Below are positions 26,248-35,536 of a stretch of DNA of 64,000 bases, piece after piece (within the stretch, counting starts at the first letter, position 1; each line of letters starts with the position of its first letter). Under the pieces are notes generated by a model. It did no database searches. It worked only from the letters and a program-made list of their open reading frames with translations, and was not told the DNA's origin. The position numbers and the translations under genes were made by a program. This DNA comes from Bryobacterales bacterium (lineage in GTDB: Bacteria; Acidobacteriota; Terriglobia; Bryobacterales; Bryobacteraceae), in contig JAFAQY010000102.1 in NCBI GenBank assembly GCA_019261985.1, forward strand, positions 51,874 to 115,873. Direction: 5' to 3'.

Positions 26248-26456
26248 CCCTGGTGTCTTGGTGATAGGGCCGGCCGCCGAGGTCGCCTAGCCAAAGTATA
26301 GCGGGTGCCTTGGTCGCGCACGCTAAAGACACAACCGCGCCTTGCCGAAGCACAACTTAGCCTCCATGCGCCGAAAGTATCTGCTGGCCCAACAGGCTCA
26401 TAAAGAAACTCGGAAGCAACCCCACTCCCATGTCGTCTAACATGGGTGGTCTCGGC

Positions 26457-27047
26457 ATGGTGCTCCACGAAAACGATCCGGCAGTAATTGAAGCCTGCCG
26501 TCAGGGCGACCACGACGCCTTCGCCCTGCTCTTTGAAGCCAACCGCGACAAGGTGTATTCGATCGCGCTGCGATTTTCGGGCAACGAGGCGTCGGCAATG
26601 GATATCGCCCAGGAAGCCTTTATCAAGCTTCTGGCCCATATCAAAGACTTCCGCAGCGAAGCGCGTTTCGACACCTGGCTTTACCGCTTGGTTGTGAATA
26701 CCTGCCTCGATCACCGGCGGCGCCGCCGGAACTTGCTGCCGATCTTGGAAGATCTGGTGGACTCCGTCCGTCCGTCGACCGAGACCGTCCTAACCGATCT
26801 TTTGCGCGACGAAGCGCAAGGGCAGGTCCAGGAAGCTGTAGCCCGGCTCTCCCCCGAGCACCGCATGGTAGTTGTGCTGCGCTACACCGAAGGCCTGTCC
26901 TATGAAGAGATCGCCGAAATTTTGCGATGTTCCCGGGGAACCGTGGCATCGCGCCTGAACCGAGCCCACAAAATTCTGGCGCGAAGGTTAGTCAAATTCC
27001 GCAATTCAGGATCCCAAAACTCAGGAGGTAATCGTGGCCGCGTTTGA
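26457..27047 (+). CDS. ECF-type RNA polymerase sigma factor
   Basis: A sigma-70 family factor of about 196 aa. Region 2 is clear (ALLFEANRDKVYSIALRF, DIAQEAFIKLL, FDTWLYRLVVNTCLDHRRR) and region 4 ends the protein (LSPEHRMVVVLRYTEGLSYE, then RGTVASRLNRAHKIL). It directs polymerase to a specific promoter set. I prefer ATG 26457, giving MVLHENDPAVIEACR; an ATG at 26430 is possible. It overlaps the next gene by 14 nt, the usual arrangement of a sigma factor and its membrane regulator. Confidence 0.92.
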   Translation: MVLHENDPAVIEACRQGDHDAFALLFEANRDKVYSIALRFSGNEASAMDIAQEAFIKLLAHIKDFRSEARFDTWLYRLVVNTCLDHRRRRRNLLPILEDLVDSVRPSTETVLTDLLRDEAQGQVQEAVARLSPEHRMVVVLRYTEGLSYEEIAEILRCSRGTVASRLNRAHKILARRLVKFRNSGSQNSGGNRGRV

Positions 27048-27561
27048 ACTCGAACAGGTGTTGAACAAACACCTTGGCCGTGTCACAGCCCCGGAAGGTT
27101 TGCATCCGCCGCAGCCTTCAACGCAAGTCATTCAGTGGCCAAAGCCGGGTTACCGGTTTCAGCCCGTGCTGGCGGGTGTTGCCGCGGCCGCCGCTGTCGT
27201 AGTCCTTTTCGCGCTCTGGCTGCGCCCACGCCCCGCCGAACTCCGTTCCACCGACCCCGCGCAAATCGCCGCCTGGCTCAAATCCCGCTCATTCGACGTT
27301 CCCATCCGCCAGACCCCGCCTTCTTCCATCCGGCTTAGCAGCGCGCATATTAAAGGTTCGGTCGCGGAAGTGGATTATTCGATCGCCGGGCGTAATGTCG
27401 TGCTGACGGTTTCCCCACCGTCTTTAGAACCGCCGTCGACCGCGTATCATATCGTGCGAAGTCACCTGGTGCGAGGGCAGCTATTCACGCTGTCCTGCGC
27501 TTTTCCGCAAGATGCCCGCACGGCGTGCCTGCTTTGCCATGCGGGTCCGGAGGTGAATTAG
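27034..27561 (+). CDS. Single-pass membrane protein, possible anti-sigma factor
   Basis: A 175-aa protein with a short cytoplasmic N-terminus (about 45 residues), one helix (VLAGVAAAAAVVVLFALWL) and a periplasmic domain of about 105 residues. GTG start with a perfect AGGAGG 6 nt upstream, inside the end of the sigma gene. Position and topology fit an anti-sigma factor, but the usual zinc-binding HxxxCxxC is absent. The extracytoplasmic part ends with CLLCHAG, which could be redox active or bind metal. Role inferred from context. Confidence 0.75.
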   Translation: MAAFELEQVLNKHLGRVTAPEGLHPPQPSTQVIQWPKPGYRFQPVLAGVAAAAAVVVLFALWLRPRPAELRSTDPAQIAAWLKSRSFDVPIRQTPPSSIRLSSAHIKGSVAEVDYSIAGRNVVLTVSPPSLEPPSTAYHIVRSHLVRGQLFTLSCAFPQDARTACLLCHAGPEVN

Positions 27562-27686
27562 CTCCCTATAAAGCCCTTGCCCTTTCAGCCGGTGCGGGCA
27601 TTCGCCGTTTCGCATTGATCCTCTGAGCGGGCGAGACTGAGGCGGGTTCGTACCCCTGGACCCCCGTGGCGTGGGATGATCGGCCT

Positions 27687-28496
27687 ATGCAACATTCATG
27701 TTCAAGAAAGCTCCCGCTTTTGTTATTCCTTGCTGCAGTTGCTATCCCTGCACAGGATGCGCGGCGAGCCGAATTCGAAGTGGCCAGCGTGCGCAGGTCG
27801 CTGCCGGATTCCATACTCGACAGCTTTGTGCCCACGCTCAATGCCGCTCCGGGTACTACTTTGCGTATCCTGAATCGGCAGTTAAAGGAGCTGATCATGA
27901 TCGCTTATAACATCGGCGGGCGCCAACTGGCCGGGCCGCCGTGGCTGATTGACCCGCCAGGCAGGACGGGCGATATCCCTCGTTTTGACATTGTGGCGAA
28001 ACTACCGGAGGACACGGTACCGGATCAGGTCCCCGTCATGCTGCAAAATCTGCTAGCGGACCGCTTTAAGCTTCGCGTTCACCGGGAACAACGGGAAATT
28101 GTGATCTATGCTTTGGAACTCGCAAAAACCGGACTGAAAATTAAGCCTCGCGGCGCAGGAGACGAAGGCCAATCCGGATGTGCGCGTAATATGTTCGGCG
28201 CCAATGGTATTACCACCGCAGTGTGTCGGAACATGACGGCCGCGCAATTGGCACAGCAGCTTCAGACGCTCTCGCCCGCATACTTTCCCGATGGTCCGGT
28301 GGTCGATAAGACCGGGCTCACACAGACATTCACCTTCACGCTCGAATGGATCACCCAGCAGCAGCGTGATGCGGGCGAAGACGGCCCTTCAATGTTCGAC
28401 GCCATAGACAAACTCGGCTTACACATCGAGCGGCAAAAGGGAAGTGCCGGCCTTCTCGTGGTGGATCAGGCCGAGCAGATCCCCTCAGAAAATTGA
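27687..28496 (+). CDS. TIGR03435 family exported protein
   Basis: A 269-aa exported protein of the family named from soil acidobacteria, usually present in many copies. Signal peptide (LPLLLFLAAVAIPAQD), then FEVASVRRS, the characteristic LKELIMIAYNIGGRQLAGPPW, RFDIVAKLPE and VMLQNLLADRFKLRVHRE blocks, and a C-terminal GPVVDKTGLTQTFTFTLEW. Function unknown. ATG 27687 begins a normal signal peptide; a GTG 21 nt upstream is the alternative. Confidence 0.93.
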   Translation: MQHSCSRKLPLLLFLAAVAIPAQDARRAEFEVASVRRSLPDSILDSFVPTLNAAPGTTLRILNRQLKELIMIAYNIGGRQLAGPPWLIDPPGRTGDIPRFDIVAKLPEDTVPDQVPVMLQNLLADRFKLRVHREQREIVIYALELAKTGLKIKPRGAGDEGQSGCARNMFGANGITTAVCRNMTAAQLAQQLQTLSPAYFPDGPVVDKTGLTQTFTFTLEWITQQQRDAGEDGPSMFDAIDKLGLHIERQKGSAGLLVVDQAEQIPSEN

Positions 28497-28537
28497 CGAG
28501 CGACAGGAGCTCGACAAGACGCCATCACCGGTTCGCG

Positions 28538-28574
28538 GCAATTCCATTTCGATCGTCGGCTATTTGCAACAGAG
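28538..28574 (+). repeat. 37-bp direct repeat, left copy
   Basis: A 37-nt stretch with core ATTCCATTTCGATCG, then GGCTATTTGCAACAGAG. A second copy in the same orientation lies at 29382-29418 with about three mismatches. The two bracket the methyltransferase gene. The surrounding gap (28497-28756) shows no other gene. Confidence 0.75.
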
Positions 28575-28756
28575 AGGGGACAAACCGGATAGCCGATACC
28601 GAGACGCGACCGCAAGGGAGCGGATGATTCCATTGCGCTAGTTAGGCGCTCGTCGTGTCCCGGCCGGACTCGGTCCGATTTGCCGCCTACGTCCACGCAA
28701 CTGGATGGATAAACGCCACGCCGTTACTGGTGACGCAATCGAGCTATCGCCTCACT

Positions 28757-29335
28757 TCATGCCGGCTTGCGAGTGAGATAATACGTGCTCACGCCGGGGT
28801 CATCGTGGACGTCCACGAGCACGAGGCCATGCTCGGCCGTCAGCGTCCGATAGCTGGGGACGGCGTAATAGGGAAACGCCACGCCGTTCATGGTCCCCGT
28901 GATGCCGGCATCGTCGCCTCCATCGATTTCGGCCCCTGTGAAGAGAAACGGTGCGCTTGGCTTGAGCACACGCGACACGCTCGCGAACGCCGCAGCCTGG
29001 TCGCCTCTTGCGAGGTGGAACAACATCCCCCACGAAATCGCCGCGTCGAAGCTGCCGTTCGCGAACGGACATCGGCGGGCGTCGGCGCGCACTACGGGCG
29101 TGTCCGGCAGGTTGCTCCGGAAGAGCGCGAGCATTTCGGCGGAGCTGTCGAGGCCAACGACGCAATGGCCGGCGTTCACGAGCGCCTCTGTGATCGGTAC
29201 GCCATTACCGCAGCCGACGTCCAGAATGCGCGAGCGGTCTGGGAGCGTGGCGGCGACCGCGAGCGCTTCCGCGACGCCGACAGTCCGGCCGCGATCAGTC
29301 GGGTACCAGTCAGCGATCAGGTCATACTCGCGCAT
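28757..29335 (-). CDS. Class I SAM-dependent methyltransferase
   Basis: A 192-aa soluble methyltransferase of the Methyltransf_11/25 type. The SAM-binding motif I is ILDVGCGNGVP (about 37-47), followed by VVGLDSSAEML (motif II), RADARRCPFANGSFDAAISW (motif III/IV) and SRVLKPSAPFLFTG. The substrate cannot be told. I start at MREYDLIADWYP; the frame is open further upstream through one direct repeat, which is unlikely to be coding. The gene lies alone between two direct repeats, which suggests a mobile or recently gained unit. Confidence 0.85.
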   Translation of the reverse strand: MREYDLIADWYPTDRGRTVGVAEALAVAATLPDRSRILDVGCGNGVPITEALVNAGHCVVGLDSSAEMLALFRSNLPDTPVVRADARRCPFANGSFDAAISWGMLFHLARGDQAAAFASVSRVLKPSAPFLFTGAEIDGGDDAGITGTMNGVAFPYYAVPSYRTLTAEHGLVLVDVHDDPGVSTYYLTRKPA

Positions 29336-29381
29336 GCTCCGCGCGTTTGATTGTACACGAGCCGCGCCGTTCCAGCCCGAG

Positions 29382-29418
29382 GCGATTCCATTTCGATCGC
29401 GGGCTATTTGCAACAGAG
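29382..29418 (+). repeat. 37-bp direct repeat, right copy
   Basis: Second copy of the repeat at 28538-28574, same orientation. It lies just upstream of the methyltransferase start, whose longer open frame runs through it. Confidence 0.75.
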
Positions 29419-29557
29419 CCCCACTTTCTTTAGCGCCGGATAATTCTCAGCCCGATGAAATACGGTCCACTCTTCCATACCCTACAATGTCCCCGTATTC
29501 CGCGCCCCGTGGCCTCGGGCCGATTGGCCACTCAGCGCTCAATCGCATCGTTAAGGG

Positions 29558-29779
29558 TCAAGCTGCCGCTTGGGGCAAAACGTGCCGCAACTCGATCTCA
29601 GGCGACTCAGGGTTCTTGAACAGATGACTCGCGCTCAGCACCTCGATTCCAACCAGCCGCTCCCCGGACGCGAAGTCGAGGGCAATATCGTCCGTCAGAC
29701 GAACAACACGGCACTGGAAGTCCCCCTCAACCAATTGAATGTAGAGAGCATCGGCTTCCCTGTCATACGAGATTCGCAT
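29558..29779 (-). CDS. DUF2283 small protein, probable antitoxin
   Basis: A 73-aa protein with the DUF2283 pattern: MRISYDREADALYIQL, then DIALDFASGERLVGIEVLSA. GGAG lies 5 nt before the ATG. It is 12 bp downstream of a DUF4258 gene on the same strand. DUF4258-DUF2283 neighbours are commonly regarded as a toxin-antitoxin pair, with DUF2283 as the likely antitoxin; activity here is inferred. Confidence 0.82.
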   Translation of the reverse strand: MRISYDREADALYIQLVEGDFQCRVVRLTDDIALDFASGERLVGIEVLSASHLFKNPESPEIELRHVLPQAAA

Positions 29780-29791
29780 ACCGTCTCCATT

Positions 29792-30046
29792 TTAGAAATA
29801 AAAAACGTACACCGTGATAACCACAAAACGTTCCTGTTCCTCGTCTACTACCGGGACGACTTGCTGCACAGCGAAGGTGTTGTCGCCCCAGGCGCGATTG
29901 TATTCAAGATTCAAGCGATAAAGCCAGAGTCCGCGTTGCGCTGATTCCCGGCTGCCGGTCCGTATCGCGGCAATCACGTCCGCCTCCGTAGCGCCGCGCT
30001 GGATGCAACGGTCACGCGCATGCCGCGTAAGCACGACAGGTTTCAT
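29792..30046 (-). CDS. DUF4258 small protein, probable toxin
   Basis: An 84-aa protein with the DUF4258 pattern: LTRHARDRCIQRGATEADVI, then YRLNLEYN and VVDEEQERFVVITVYVFYF. The fold is RelE/BrnT-like, and conserved His and Arg near the N-terminus fit an RNase. The reading frame is intact, unlike the other toxin genes in this island. First gene of a two-gene operon with DUF2283. Confidence 0.8.
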   Translation of the reverse strand: MKPVVLTRHARDRCIQRGATEADVIAAIRTGSRESAQRGLWLYRLNLEYNRAWGDNTFAVQQVVPVVDEEQERFVVITVYVFYF

Positions 30047-30370
30047 TCTTTGCCCATCTGCTCCCGCCCGCTGTTAGCCACGCTGCCACGGTCCCTCGCA
30101 CGTTTCAATGCTCTCCATTTTCATCCGGCCGCTGCCTGTTCGTCATGTGTATCGAACACTTACCGTTATAAACCGCCGTTGCAGCCCGTCAGAAAACGTC
30201 CACTTGGCTGATGATACCCCTCTAGCGGCCGTCTAGTAGGAAAGGCTGACGTCATCGCCTCACGCTGCGGCCGACCACGCCGGGTCAGGAACGACCCGAC
30301 TCTTGCAGACTTGTGCCAACCAATGCCAAACCTGTCTTGCAGGTGATCGAGGAAACTTCCCCGGAAGGAT
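30047..30370. other. Gene-free gap between the toxin-like pair and the helicase operon
   Basis: No convincing gene. A hairpin CGGGTC-AGGAAC-GACCCG (30281-30297) lies about 75 bp beyond the helicase stop on the minus-strand side and might end that transcript, but no T-run follows. The promoter of the DUF4258/DUF2283 pair should be in the lower part. Confidence 0.4.
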
Positions 30371-33300
30371 TCAGTTCCCGTTTAACCCCGATTCGAGAAC
30401 CTCAAGCGCCGCTAAGCGATCCAAGCGATGAGCATCAAATTGGCCTGAAAAGTCCAAGATGCAATCCAAGCATGCCCGGCGGCAGCTTTGGTCATGCTCG
30501 TCAGATCCTCGGAGAATCTCACGCGCCTTCTCCAGCCATGAACGGCCTAGTTCCATAAGTTCCAAGCAATGGCCCGCTCCACCCGGTACCGAGTCGTATA
30601 AAACGATCTCATTCGTTGACTGTTCCCCCACGAAAATCGCCAACTCGCGGCTATCGAGCTCGAGGAGCTGCGCACCCGCAAGTAACAGTGCGCGTCCGAC
30701 GGAATAGAGTGCCCGTTCATCAGAATCTCCAGGCCAATTTAGAACCAAAACATCGGATGTTTCTCGGGCTGCCAAGATCCGGTGCCTTAAGATGGCATCC
30801 TGATCTTTCTTCCAGCATCGCGATGAAGGGTTCGAGGAAAAAACCGAGGCGTGGTCTTTAAAGTCCTTGGGCAGCGGTCCATCGCCCTTATCAGTGGCAG
30901 GTTGCTCCTCACTCATCGCGAACCCGCAACGGGTACAGACTGCGAATCCGTTCCCACGCTCGCTTCCCGCCATCCCTCCTGCGTTACGGAACAACATATC
31001 GGCGCTACCCGCCTCATAGTAGGAGACCTCCAATCCTGCGACTCCCGCAAAGTCTCCATCCTGCTTAGCCGGAGACTTCGTCGCGAAACTGCCTGCCGGT
31101 CTCACGATAACCTTGCCGACACGATCCAGTTGACGGCCCGGTGGTCTCGGGGGCTCCCATGCAGCCGTGGTATACCCGAATCGCGGGAACATAAGCAGTT
31201 GTCCCGTCTCCACCGGAGCCTCTCCACACTCGCAGACCGCAGTCTGGCTCGGGGCCAAGTATTCATGTCCAGCCTGGCAGCATAGCGCCCATTGGTTCAG
31301 GCCGAGCGCTTCGTCCCGGTTGGTTTCAGTCCAGTGCTTAAGAATGCCCTTCGATTCCAGGACCTTGCCTCCGACAAGGACTTCCGCGCCGGGTACGTAC
31401 TCGCCGAGCGCCAGCAGCGACTGACGCTCCAAGCGGTACCTCTCTGAAGTAACGGATTTACCCTGGCCGTCCTCTTTGCGGGGTTCCCTCACGGAAAGCC
31501 TTTGTAGATGGATCGGGAAGCCGTAGCGCGGGAGAAAGCCAGCGTCGGAAAACCACTCGATGACGCTAATCTCGCACATAATCCTAATCTGGTACCGTAT
31601 CGCGTTGGCTTTGGCGCGCTCACCGGCCAACGCCGCCGCTGGAGGATTTCCGGGAATGTCCTGCCAAGCGTCACGCAGGTAGCCGTAGTTTTTTTCCCAT
31701 TCATCGACCGCCTTCGTGAAATCGCTTCCGACCTCCGTGACAAAATCCCGCCAAGCCTGATCGACAACACAGATCTTTTCAAGCGGGGTGTCTTTGACGA
31801 TCGGTACGCAGCGTTGCCTAAAGGCATCACCGAGGGACTTGAGGAATGCCACAAATTCTCCTCTGTAGCCGTTTCCTCCCGGATTCCAGTCTGGCTTGTC
31901 CCCTTTCCATCGTTCCGGTGGATCAACACGGCAGAATTTCCCCATGTTGTAATAGGCCTGCATAGCACCGGTGTTCCCGCTTTGCATGGGGACAAAAAAC
32001 TCCGCGAGCATAAGTGCCTGCAAGTGACGGCGGGCGAAGCGCTCCCGTTGTAGAAATACCGCCTGACGTCGGAAAGGCCGCTTCATGAAGTCACCGAATC
32101 GGTAAAAGACCTCCCGATCGAACGGTCTGGCGCGGGCGAACGTGATGGCTATCGAAGAGCCGTCGGAGCGTCTTCCCGCGCGTCCGGCACGTTGCATGTG
32201 GTTTGCCCGCCCCGGCGGAACATTACCTAGCATCACGCCGTTCAAGCCGCCGATGTCGATGCCGAGTTCCATTGTCGTGGTAGACGAAAGCAAGTTGCGA
32301 GCGCCTTCTTTGAATAACTGCTGGCGCCGCTTATTTTCCTCCGGATCGAGTTGCGCGGAATGTTCTTCGCCCCATAGCCCCATGGCAAAAATCGGCAAGT
32401 CCCGAAACTCGGCACGTGGACGGCCCCACCGCCGGTCTTGATCGGCTTGGCAATGATCGATCGCTGTTAGATTTCCTCCACACCCTCTAAGTGGGGCCCA
32501 TCCGAGCACGCTGCGGGGCCACATCGTTCCCGTATCCGGGCATCGGAATAAAGTCGTTGGTCGTCTGATTCGAAGTTGATCCAAGAGTACCTGAATGGCC
32601 GGCTCGGATACGCCGCGGCTTACCTCATGGTATGGTTTTGACTTAAGCCACTTCAGCTGGCTCCGATCCGCCGCCTCGTACAACTGATCGAATGATGCTT
32701 CGAGCAATTGACGGGCGCGATCTTCCGGCGCCCCGGCGGCCTGCAAAACTCGGCGGGCAAACCACAGACGAAGCTGAAGGAGATCCTCTCGTTTTCTGGT
32801 ATCGTCTCCAATGAACCTGCAGGCAGTCCATCCACTGGTGCGGCGCGTGGCCCACCGTCCGTATAGCGGGGACTCACCTTCCCACTTGCGGCCCTCCTTT
32901 TCCTCGGACCACCCCACCGCGCGGTTCGCACGGATCGTGTCAAGAAGTGCAGCCAACAGATCGGGCCATACTTCCGCAAGATTCCGACGCACCTGATCGT
33001 TCGGTAGGCAGCCCTCGACCGTACGTGGGAGATTCATCGATTCAATTCCAGGGAAAACCAATTCGACCAACCCCGCTGCCTCCACGGAGGAAGCAGTGCG
33101 AAGCGGATTGTCCATTTCAGCAGCTAGCAATGCCTCCGTATGATTCGCCACACGTCGCCCGTTCTCCTCCCAATCGCGTTGGCGCCACTCGGTCCTATGC
33201 CTCTCTGCCAGCTCGCGATCCAAAAGCTCAGCGACCCTTGAGCTCCGCGACATCTCGTTAGCGAACCTCATAACGGGCACACCTTGCACCGCATAAGAGA

Positions 33301-35536
33301 GTATTTCTTCGAAATATTCGATCTGCCGGCGAGCTTCCTCCCGAATTCCTGACGGGAGAGCCAAATTCTTAGCCTCTTCTCTGTACGTTGCGATTTTGCC
33401 TATCACGTATTCGTCAGGAAGCGATTTCACATTTGCAAGCGTTTCTACAATTGCCGACCGGACTAGCTGAACCTCATGTTGCCGGGTCAGCAGCGGCCCA
33501 AGCCGTGCCGCTTCCCGGCGCGAATCGCTGAAGCACAGGAGCCTACGACCTTTGCCTGGTTTCCACTCGCGCGAAACACCCGGATACACCGGCATTCCAA
33601 ACAAAGCAGTCTCCGCAACGACGCCGACTGCCAGCCGTTCGGCGCCCCTCAACGGTTGGATTGCGAGATCCCAGCTGTCATCCTCGTCGTCGTCGTTACG
33701 CGAGCTCCAGTTCGTTCGGCAATAAGGACAGCATTGCTGGGTACAGATCGAAGGATCATTGCAATCCGTTCCGTGCTCGGGACACGGTGCGCGAAACAAC
33801 CGAGTACCGATGCGCTGGGCGAAGTACTTGCCCGTTTCGGGATCGATGATGACACCCGCCAGCTTCGTGTTTACAGCCTGTGTCACTAGGTAATAACGGC
33901 GCTTGCCGGAATCGGTGAAAATGCCGGACTCGACCTCACCTGTGTCCAGGTTTTCATATCCACCCATTGCCCACTGTCCACAGCCCTTGCAGCGGTAAAC
34001 AGGTAGCGTTATTGACTCACAATATGAGCAGCGGTCCAGCGGCGCTTGAAAACAACCGACACTCTCCGCGCGCAGAGTGCCAGGTCCGATGCAATTAGGG
34101 TTTAGACAGACTGATAATCCTTCGGGAGCGCGAACCAGAAAGTGAAGCCGGTGCGGCACTAATGGAGAGGCATCGGGCTCGCTTCGGGCGGCGGCAGTCA
34201 GGCGGAGCAGCAAGACGGTGGCCTGTCGTGCGTCCTCGTCCGCTCTGCCCCACAAAGCAGCCGTGAGGTCATGCAGGGACCACAAGTCAGTTTGATGGAC
34301 TAACGTTTGTAACCGCCGAACAACCGGAACTCTCTCGAGAGCGGAAATTATGAAACGGGCTAGGACGCCGCCACAGCCGGCCTTGGAAGCCGCCAAAATG
34401 TCGCTAGGAACCAAGGGTACGAGCGCATCAGCCGCTTTGGCTAGGTCGCGGTCATCTCGTTCGGCGAATTCTCCGTCCGCTGTGAGCGTAACGATCTCAA
34501 TGTCCCGATGGGTCGCCAGTTTCCGCGGCTCTGGGACGGGAATGTCCGACAGTTCGGGCGAATTAAATACCAAAGGTGACTTTTTCCCCTGAACCACCTC
34601 CACGGACGCATCCGGCACTGAAAAAACTTTTGCCGCAAAACCGCGGAGTTCTTCTTTGCTCCCGCCCAAGGTTGCCGAAGTCGCGATGTGTGTAACGTCG
34701 TCGGATGAAACACCGCAGCGATCCCTGAGTCGCCTTAGTAACAACGTGATTTCCGCGGCAAGCGCGCCCGTATAAAGGTGTGCTTCATCGAGTACTATAT
34801 AGCGCAGCGCGGGACCGAAAAATACTCGGTCCTGAGGACGGCACAACATGTACTCGAGCATCGAATAATTCGTGATTACGATATCCGGAACATCAGACCT
34901 GGCGGAATCCCGACTTCGTCTGCGGCAAGCTTTCCACGTCTCACCTCGACGCTCAGCGTCCCGATCCGTCTCTGGCGTTTCGCTCGTGAAATGGAAAAGG
35001 CTCACCCTTTTCTGTGGCTCGAGCCAGTCATACAGCCGGGTCACTTGATCGGTAACAAGGGCATTCATGGGGTAAAGGATCAGGCATTGGATCCCGTGAC
35101 CCTTCCTGCCATGAGCCCAGAGCCCCGATAGTATGGGAAGCAAGAACGCCTCAGTCTTGCCCGCCCCCGTACCAGCGGTTACAACTAATGAGCGCTTAGG
35201 CCCGTTGTCAGCGAGTTCTCGGACACTTGCCGCTTGATGCGTAAAGAGGAGCCGGTTGGCAGGAAATTTTCCATATGTATCAAGGTGGTCACTTAATTCT
35301 TGAGGAAATAGCCCTTCAGCGGCGAGACTTATTAATGAATCACGAGAGCGCTCACTGGGAAACGCCCCTTGTACCCACATCTCGCTAACCAAACCGCCTG
35401 TGCCTCCAGGACCCGCCCATATTTCCTTCGCAGCTCTCGACAATTTCTCATCGCGAAGATAGTTCTCGGATACCGCAAGATCAGTAACTCGCCGACGCAT
35501 CAAATCTACAAGCTCTAGGGCATCAAGCTGACTCAT
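30371..35536 (-). CDS. Large DEAH-box helicase with DUF1998-like C-terminus (DruE-like, anti-phage candidate)
   Basis: A 1721-aa superfamily 2 helicase. Walker A AGTGAGKT (121-128), motif II DEAH (250-253), motif III SATL (287-290), and far downstream TTTMELGIDIGGLNGVMLGN and QRAGRAGRR (motifs V and VI). Between the lobes are cysteine clusters that look like zinc ribbons (CSYCE, CKGCG, CCPYC). The C-terminus has YDSVPGGAGHC and RRACLDCILDF, the DUF1998 pattern. Helicase plus DUF1998 in one very long chain is the layout of DruE of Druantia systems. The start overlaps the stop of the 936-aa gene (TAATG), so the two are coupled. Other DUF1998 helicases (MrfA/DISARM-like) are possible alternatives, but no methyltransferase or phospholipase partner is adjacent. 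Confidence 0.85.
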   Translation of the reverse strand: MSQLDALELVDLMRRRVTDLAVSENYLRDEKLSRAAKEIWAGPGGTGGLVSEMWVQGAFPSERSRDSLISLAAEGLFPQELSDHLDTYGKFPANRLLFTHQAASVRELADNGPKRSLVVTAGTGAGKTEAFLLPILSGLWAHGRKGHGIQCLILYPMNALVTDQVTRLYDWLEPQKRVSLFHFTSETPETDRDAERRGETWKACRRRSRDSARSDVPDIVITNYSMLEYMLCRPQDRVFFGPALRYIVLDEAHLYTGALAAEITLLLRRLRDRCGVSSDDVTHIATSATLGGSKEELRGFAAKVFSVPDASVEVVQGKKSPLVFNSPELSDIPVPEPRKLATHRDIEIVTLTADGEFAERDDRDLAKAADALVPLVPSDILAASKAGCGGVLARFIISALERVPVVRRLQTLVHQTDLWSLHDLTAALWGRADEDARQATVLLLRLTAAARSEPDASPLVPHRLHFLVRAPEGLSVCLNPNCIGPGTLRAESVGCFQAPLDRCSYCESITLPVYRCKGCGQWAMGGYENLDTGEVESGIFTDSGKRRYYLVTQAVNTKLAGVIIDPETGKYFAQRIGTRLFRAPCPEHGTDCNDPSICTQQCCPYCRTNWSSRNDDDEDDSWDLAIQPLRGAERLAVGVVAETALFGMPVYPGVSREWKPGKGRRLLCFSDSRREAARLGPLLTRQHEVQLVRSAIVETLANVKSLPDEYVIGKIATYREEAKNLALPSGIREEARRQIEYFEEILSYAVQGVPVMRFANEMSRSSRVAELLDRELAERHRTEWRQRDWEENGRRVANHTEALLAAEMDNPLRTASSVEAAGLVELVFPGIESMNLPRTVEGCLPNDQVRRNLAEVWPDLLAALLDTIRANRAVGWSEEKEGRKWEGESPLYGRWATRRTSGWTACRFIGDDTRKREDLLQLRLWFARRVLQAAGAPEDRARQLLEASFDQLYEAADRSQLKWLKSKPYHEVSRGVSEPAIQVLLDQLRIRRPTTLFRCPDTGTMWPRSVLGWAPLRGCGGNLTAIDHCQADQDRRWGRPRAEFRDLPIFAMGLWGEEHSAQLDPEENKRRQQLFKEGARNLLSSTTTMELGIDIGGLNGVMLGNVPPGRANHMQRAGRAGRRSDGSSIAITFARARPFDREVFYRFGDFMKRPFRRQAVFLQRERFARRHLQALMLAEFFVPMQSGNTGAMQAYYNMGKFCRVDPPERWKGDKPDWNPGGNGYRGEFVAFLKSLGDAFRQRCVPIVKDTPLEKICVVDQAWRDFVTEVGSDFTKAVDEWEKNYGYLRDAWQDIPGNPPAAALAGERAKANAIRYQIRIMCEISVIEWFSDAGFLPRYGFPIHLQRLSVREPRKEDGQGKSVTSERYRLERQSLLALGEYVPGAEVLVGGKVLESKGILKHWTETNRDEALGLNQWALCCQAGHEYLAPSQTAVCECGEAPVETGQLLMFPRFGYTTAAWEPPRPPGRQLDRVGKVIVRPAGSFATKSPAKQDGDFAGVAGLEVSYYEAGSADMLFRNAGGMAGSERGNGFAVCTRCGFAMSEEQPATDKGDGPLPKDFKDHASVFSSNPSSRCWKKDQDAILRHRILAARETSDVLVLNWPGDSDERALYSVGRALLLAGAQLLELDSRELAIFVGEQSTNEIVLYDSVPGGAGHCLELMELGRSWLEKAREILRGSDEHDQSCRRACLDCILDFSGQFDAHRLDRLAALEVLESGLNGN

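Noticed and set aside
28655..29350. 231-aa plus-strand frame over the methyltransferase
   Set aside because: It is the antisense shadow of the methyltransferase, whose SAM motifs are clear.
30303..30320. Minus-strand TGGCAC-AAGTC-TGCA resembling a sigma54 promoter
   Set aside because: The spacing between GG and GC is one base short, and it is about 270 bp from the nearest start codon.
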